NCBI GenBank assembly: GCA_016719855.1
Contig: JADJYH010000041.1
Coordinates: forward strand, 1 to 64,000
Length of the DNA stretch: 64,000 nt
Direction of reading: 5' to 3'
From: Saprospiraceae bacterium
GTDB lineage: Bacteria > Bacteroidota > Bacteroidia > Chitinophagales > Saprospiraceae
Positions 60,851 to 64,000 of the stretch are shown one piece after another. How positions within the stretch are numbered: position 1 is the first letter of the stretch; the number at the start of each line of letters is the position of its first letter. The notes under the pieces were generated by a model. It saw only the letters and a program-made list of their open reading frames with translations. It was not told the DNA's origin and ran no database searches. The position numbers were made by a program, and so were the translations under genes.

Positions 60851-60900
60851 CCACCCCGCTCACCTGCTCACTCCTCTCACACTCTCACACTCTCAAACCT
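60851..60900. repeat. Word-repeat region (CTCACACT)
   Basis: CTCACCTGCTCACTCCTCTCACACTCTCACACTCTC in the gap between two minus-strand genes. Related to 47564..47644 but lacking the second arm. Confidence 0.55.
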
Positions 60901-61321
60901 CCCACGCCGCGCCCATCCGGTAAACAATCCCCTTAAACAGCGCCACCACCACCCCATTTTGGTTCGTCACCGTCACCCGGTAGTTGGCGATTTTGTTGGA
61001 CAAATGCTCCTCAACCGCCGTGGCCGTCAGCACATCGCCGGGATGAACGGCGACCGTGTGCGAGATGGACGTTTCGATAGAGACTGACTTGCGACCGTGC
61101 GAGTTGCTTGCGAAAGCGAAGGCACTGTCGGCGAACGAGAAGGTGATGCCACCGTGCGCCACGCCAAAACCGTTGGTCATTTCCGGTCGAACGGTCATGC
61201 GCAGCACGGAGCGGCCGGGGCCATCCTCCAGCCGCTCGATGCCGAGCCATTGGCTGAAGGCGTCGTTTTCGTACATCGCATCCACGACCCTCGTGGCGAG
61301 GTTTTTTTCAATGTTCTCCAT
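60893..61321 (-). CDS. paaI: PaaI-type acyl-CoA thioesterase
   Basis: 142 residues, hot-dog fold. Signature NGFGVAHGGITFSFADSAFAFASNSHG and SIETSISHTVAVHPGDVLTATAVEEH. Members hydrolyse aberrant aryl-CoA and ring-hydroxylated phenylacetyl-CoA in the phenylacetate pathway. The next gene upstream encodes a 3-hydroxyacyl-CoA dehydrogenase of PaaH type, so a phenylacetate operon is likely; other paa genes would be outside the window. Confidence 0.88.
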   Translation of the reverse strand: MENIEKNLATRVVDAMYENDAFSQWLGIERLEDGPGRSVLRMTVRPEMTNGFGVAHGGITFSFADSAFAFASNSHGRKSVSIETSISHTVAVHPGDVLTATAVEEHLSNKIANYRVTVTNQNGVVVALFKGIVYRMGAAWEV

Positions 61322-61412
61322 AAAAAGACGTTAGACAGGGGACGATAGACTTTAGACTTTGCGCAGCGCCAATGCCACTCTAAAGTCTAATGTCTTTGGT
61401 CTCCTGTCTCAA
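61322..61412. repeat. Word-repeat hairpin (TTAGACA / TGTCTAA)
   Basis: AGACGTTAGACAGGGGACGATAGACTTTAGACTTT faces AAAGTCTAATGTCTTTGGTCTCCTGTCT. Overlaps the very end of the dehydrogenase gene. Same words as at 5505. Confidence 0.7.
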
Positions 61413-62565
61413 AAAAAGTCTGCTTTGTTTTGGCCATTTTGCGCAGCAAAGGACTGCAACGATAGCGGTCTTCGAGGTACTCGCCATGCAGTGCATCCAG
61501 CATGTGTACGCAGTTTTCGATGCCGATTTCGTCGGCCCACTGTAGCAGGCCCTTAGGGTAGTTCACGCCTTTCGTCATGGCCAAATCAATGTCATCGCGG
61601 CTGGCGATGCGCATGTACAGGGCATCCGCCGCCTCGTTGATGAGCATGACCAAAATGCGGGCAAAAATGATTTTTCCCAATTCCTCATCTTGCTGCGCAA
61701 CGGGATTTTTGGCCCCTTCGGAATAATCGTAATAGCCACGTCCCGTTTTTTTGCCCAACCAGCCCGCCTCGCAGAGCCGCTTTTGGGTGAACGACGGCTT
61801 GTACCGGGGGTCGTAAAAAAACGACTGGAACACCGTCTCCGTCACCGTGTAGTTCACGTCGTTGCCGATGAAGTCCATCAGCGTGAACGGCCCCATGCGG
61901 AAGCCGCCGAGCGCCGTCATGGCCCAGTCAATCGTGGCGATGTCGGCGATGCCCTCTTCGAGGATGCGCAGCGCCTCGCCGTAGTAGGGCCGGGCCACCC
62001 GGTTCACGATGAAGCCGGGCGTGTCCTTGGCCAGCACCACCAGCTTGCCCCAGCTTTCGATGAGCAGTTTCGCTTGCTTCGCAATGTCGGGGGAAGTTTG
62101 AATGGCTGGCACTACTTCCACCAATTGCATCAGTGGGGCGGGGTTGAAAAAATGGATGCCCAGCACCCGCTCTGGCCGCTGGCATGCGGCGGCAATGGCG
62201 GCCACGGAGAGCGACGATGTGTTGGTGGCCAACAGGCAGTCGGCACTGACGATGCCCTCCAGTTGCTTGAACACCGATTTTTTTACTGCCAAATCCTCCA
62301 CGATGGCCTCGATGACCAGCCCCGTTTCAGAAAAAGCAGCCAATTCGCTGAGGTAGTAAGTCCTGCCGAAGATGGCCTTGGCGGTGCGGTCGTCCAGTTT
62401 GCCCTTCTCGGCCAGCTTGTTGAGGGTGGCGAGGAGGTTGGACTGCGCCCGTTCCAGTGCAACGGGGTTGCTGTCGAAAACGAAGACTTCGTGCCCGGCG
62501 GTGGCCGCTACTTGTGCGATGCCAGCGCCCATGGAGCCGGAGCCGATGATGCCGATTTTTATCAT
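61387..62565 (-). CDS. 3-hydroxyacyl-CoA dehydrogenase (PaaH-like)
   Basis: 393 residues from MIKIGIIGSGSMGAGIAQVAAT. Rossmann NAD-binding GSGSMGAGIAQ at the start, the active-site GIHFFNPAPLMQLVEVV and the C-terminal helical domain duplicated (FIGNDVNYTVTETVFQSFFYD and AKNPVAQQDEELGKII...GVNYPKGLLQWADEIG). Larger than the short 280-residue enzymes and of PaaH/FadB-domain type, oxidising 3-hydroxyadipyl-CoA or similar. The in-frame ATG at 62679 lies before the inverted repeat and is not used. Confidence 0.92.
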   Translation of the reverse strand: MIKIGIIGSGSMGAGIAQVAATAGHEVFVFDSNPVALERAQSNLLATLNKLAEKGKLDDRTAKAIFGRTYYLSELAAFSETGLVIEAIVEDLAVKKSVFKQLEGIVSADCLLATNTSSLSVAAIAAACQRPERVLGIHFFNPAPLMQLVEVVPAIQTSPDIAKQAKLLIESWGKLVVLAKDTPGFIVNRVARPYYGEALRILEEGIADIATIDWAMTALGGFRMGPFTLMDFIGNDVNYTVTETVFQSFFYDPRYKPSFTQKRLCEAGWLGKKTGRGYYDYSEGAKNPVAQQDEELGKIIFARILVMLINEAADALYMRIASRDDIDLAMTKGVNYPKGLLQWADEIGIENCVHMLDALHGEYLEDRYRCSPLLRKMAKTKQTFFETGDQRH

Positions 62566-62571
62566 AGTTAT

Positions 62572-62643
62572 TGTAGCCGCCAAACTTGTTTGGCTGGCTC
62601 GTAGTCGTGGTTCACAGCCAGCCAAACAAGTTTGGCGGCTACA
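62572..62643. repeat. Perfect 28-bp inverted repeat
   Basis: Arms 62572..62599 (TGTAGCCGCCAAACTTGTTT...) and 62616..62643 are exact reverse complements with a 16-base loop; each arm also contains CCAAACTTGTTTGG, itself palindromic. It lies 7 bases upstream of the dehydrogenase ATG. Perfect symmetry suggests recent mobility or conversion, like a REP or MITE element. Confidence 0.9.
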
Positions 62644-62662
62644 TTGAGCGCCAAATTTAAAC

Positions 62663-62699
62663 CAAAAAGCCCACCCCAAAACTTGGAGTGGGCTTTTTG
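62663..62699 (-). terminator. Intrinsic terminator after the OmpA gene
   Basis: On the minus strand CAAAAAGCCCACTCCAA and TTGGGGTGGGCTTTTTG pair with one mismatch; T-runs occur on both strands, so it may work in both directions. Confidence 0.85.
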
Positions 62700-62712
62700 A
62701 AAAAAACGGAGT

Positions 62713-64000
62713 TCAAAAGCCGTCTTTCTTGCCGTTCTTTTTAGGAGCAGGTGCGGGATTTTCCATCTCCACGTCCTCGTCGTTGGCGACACGGAACTCC
62801 ACGCGGCGGTTCATCAAGGTGCTGCCGGTGGAAGGTACTAGCGGGTAGTCTTCGCCATTGTAATTGAGCAGGAGGCGGCTTCGAGCGATGCCGTGGACAC
62901 TCACCAGGTGCTCGATAACGGCCTTTGCCCGTTGGTACGAAAGGTCGAGATTGTACTGGTCGGAGGCCGTTTTATCGGTGAACCCAGTGACCAAGATGCT
63001 GAGGTCTGGGTTCGCTTTCATCACATGGGCAACGCTGGCGAGGCTGCCGTACTCAGCGTAACGGATTTTGGGGCTGTCAATGTTGAAGTGTACGATGGGC
63101 AGGAACCAATCGGTGATGCCGCCACCTCCAAGTGTAAGCCCTTTTCTGGTACTGCCGGACTTGTCTGTTTTGCTGTCGTCTGTTTTGTCTGTTTTATTGT
63201 CGTCTGTCTTGCCAGTTCTGCCATCGTCTGTTTTGCCAGTTTTGCCGTCGTCTGTCTTGCCAGTTCCGTTGTTACCAGTTTTGCCACTATTGTTGTTGAT
63301 GTAATTGTCAATCTCATCCTGCACCAACTTTCGCACATCTTCTTCATTGGTAACGGGCGTCTGACCCTCCTGTCGTGTAACCACTTTACTGCCTTTTGGC
63401 AAATATGGTTCATCGTCCTGAAAGTTTGGCGTGCCGTCGCCGTCACTGTCGAGGGGCAAGCCACGGGTGTCCACGACGACACCTGGTGGGGTGGCGTTGT
63501 CTTGGTCGAGCGGGTCAATGACGCCGTCAGCATCGCTGTCGGTGTGGTCGAAGACAGGGCGGTTTTTCAGCTCGGTGATGTCCTGCATGATGATGTCCAT
63601 GGGATTTACCCAGTAGAGCGGTTCGGCTTTGGTGTTGCTGTTTCCGAGGTTGAAGTTGAGGCGGACGGAGCCATAGCCCATCACGTCGTTCTCCCGCCGG
63701 GCCACGCCGTCGAGCAGGTCGGCATCGTGGCCGAAGATGGTGAGCGCCTTGGCCTCAAGGCCCAGGTTGAATCGGTTGGAGAGACGGAAAGCGATGCCCA
63801 CTCCGCCGTCCAGGTGGGTTTGGACGGTGGGTTCAACCGTATTGAGGTAAGACGAAAGCGATTGAACGGCAGCTACTTCAAACCTTGTGATGCCACCTCC
63901 CACAAATGCGTACAGGTTGGTCTTTCGGCGTGGTACATTGTTCCATACAAGGTTGTTGATGGAAACCATCAATTGCAACGAACCTGTCTGCACATTGGAC
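62713..64000 (-). CDS. OmpA-family outer-membrane protein (partial)
   Basis: At least 426 residues; the start lies beyond the window. The N-terminal part is a beta-barrel (NLYAFVGGGITRFEVAAVQ, GGVGIAFRLSNRFNLGLEAKAL, SVRLNFNLG). DxDxDG-type calcium repeats follow (HTDSDADGVIDPLDQDN, DSDGDGTPNFQDDEP), then a KTDD tandem repeat, and an OmpA domain for peptidoglycan binding (NPDLSILVTGFTDKTASDQYNLDLSYQRAKAVIEHL to MNRRVEFRV). Typical of the Bacteroidota OmpA/TSP3 group. Ends in a basic KKNGKKDGF tail. Confidence 0.92.
   Translation of the reverse strand, partial: SNVQTGSLQLMVSINNLVWNNVPRRKTNLYAFVGGGITRFEVAAVQSLSSYLNTVEPTVQTHLDGGVGIAFRLSNRFNLGLEAKALTIFGHDADLLDGVARRENDVMGYGSVRLNFNLGNSNTKAEPLYWVNPMDIIMQDITELKNRPVFDHTDSDADGVIDPLDQDNATPPGVVVDTRGLPLDSDGDGTPNFQDDEPYLPKGSKVVTRQEGQTPVTNEEDVRKLVQDEIDNYINNNSGKTGNNGTGKTDDGKTGKTDDGRTGKTDDNKTDKTDDSKTDKSGSTRKGLTLGGGGITDWFLPIVHFNIDSPKIRYAEYGSLASVAHVMKANPDLSILVTGFTDKTASDQYNLDLSYQRAKAVIEHLVSVHGIARSRLLLNYNGEDYPLVPSTGSTLMNRRVEFRVANDEDVEMENPAPAPKKNGKKDGF
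63150..63290 (-). repeat. Tandem repeat encoding GKTDDGKT units
   Basis: A unit of about 24 bases is repeated four to five times inside the OmpA gene, giving KTDDGKTGKTDDGRTGKTDD. It forms a flexible charged linker between calcium repeats and OmpA domain, and may vary in length between strains. Confidence 0.8.

Overview
The window looks like a chromosomal piece of a Bacteroidota bacterium, most likely of the Saprospiria/Chitinophagia side. Evidence: several secreted proteins end in a type IX secretion (T9SS) sorting domain, there are GEVED, CARDB, HYR and DUF2480 domains typical of the phylum, promoters carry the Bacteroidota -7 element (TAnnTTTG), and Shine-Dalgarno sequences are mostly absent. 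No rRNA, tRNA, CRISPR array, insertion sequence or prophage is visible. About thirty single-base frameshifts interrupt otherwise conserved reading frames, many of them in short A or C runs. This is more like uncorrected assembly error than genome decay, so broken genes are described as one gene with the break given.

Region 1 (1-10.2 kb) is a redox and sulfur cluster: a relic of cydB, thioredoxin, a Crp/Fnr regulator, beta-carbonic anhydrase, an MBL-rhodanese (persulfide dioxygenase-like) gene, two single-domain rhodaneses, a 1-Cys peroxiredoxin, a second MBL-rhodanese, a SulP anion transporter and a fatty acid desaturase. Region 2 (10.2-21.6 kb) is accessory: ORF6N protein, LmbE-like deacetylase, beta-lactamase-fold serine hydrolase, coiled-coil membrane protein, T9SS-exported endonuclease I, a frameshifted PIN toxin-antitoxin pair and a TlpA-like lipoprotein. 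Region 3 (21.6-32.1 kb) is an oxygen or stress signalling block: USP and CBS proteins, a FixL-like PAS histidine kinase whose haem-ligand positions are conserved, a response regulator fused to a Crp/Fnr module, another USP, a UbiB/AarF kinase, a second thioredoxin, and a glutamate-cysteine-ligase-like enzyme with CBS domains. Region 4 (32.4-43.4 kb) holds two giant T9SS surface proteins sharing a nearly identical C-terminal segment of about 1 kb. Region 5 (43.5-49.3 kb) returns to stress genes: L,D-transpeptidase, a release-factor-like protein, two Hsp20 chaperones, two CBS proteins, a VIT1/CCC1 transporter and a two-domain USP. Region 6 (49.7-64 kb) is housekeeping and envelope: PA14-OmpA protein, alpha/beta hydrolase, OmpR/kinase pair, ScpB, DUF2480, lytic transglycosylase, HtrA protease, M1 aminopeptidase, PaaI thioesterase, 3-hydroxyacyl-CoA dehydrogenase and a partial OmpA protein.

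The main unifying signal is regulatory. At least eleven promoters in regions 1, 3 and 5 carry a Crp/Fnr-type dyad (TGA-N6-TCA, best copies TGTGA-N6-TCACA) whose centre lies 33-34 bp upstream of the centre of the -7 element, the geometry of class II Crp/Fnr activation. They precede thioredoxin, both MBL-rhodaneses, rhodanese, SulP, the CBS/USP operon, the kinase/regulator operon, a candidate small RNA, the GCS-CBS gene and both Hsp20 genes. With the FixL-like kinase and receiver-Crp fusion, this suggests a low-oxygen or redox regulon that resembles in content the mycobacterial DosR dormancy regulon (Hsp20, USPs, CBS protein, haem sensor kinase) but is built from Fix/Fnr-type parts.
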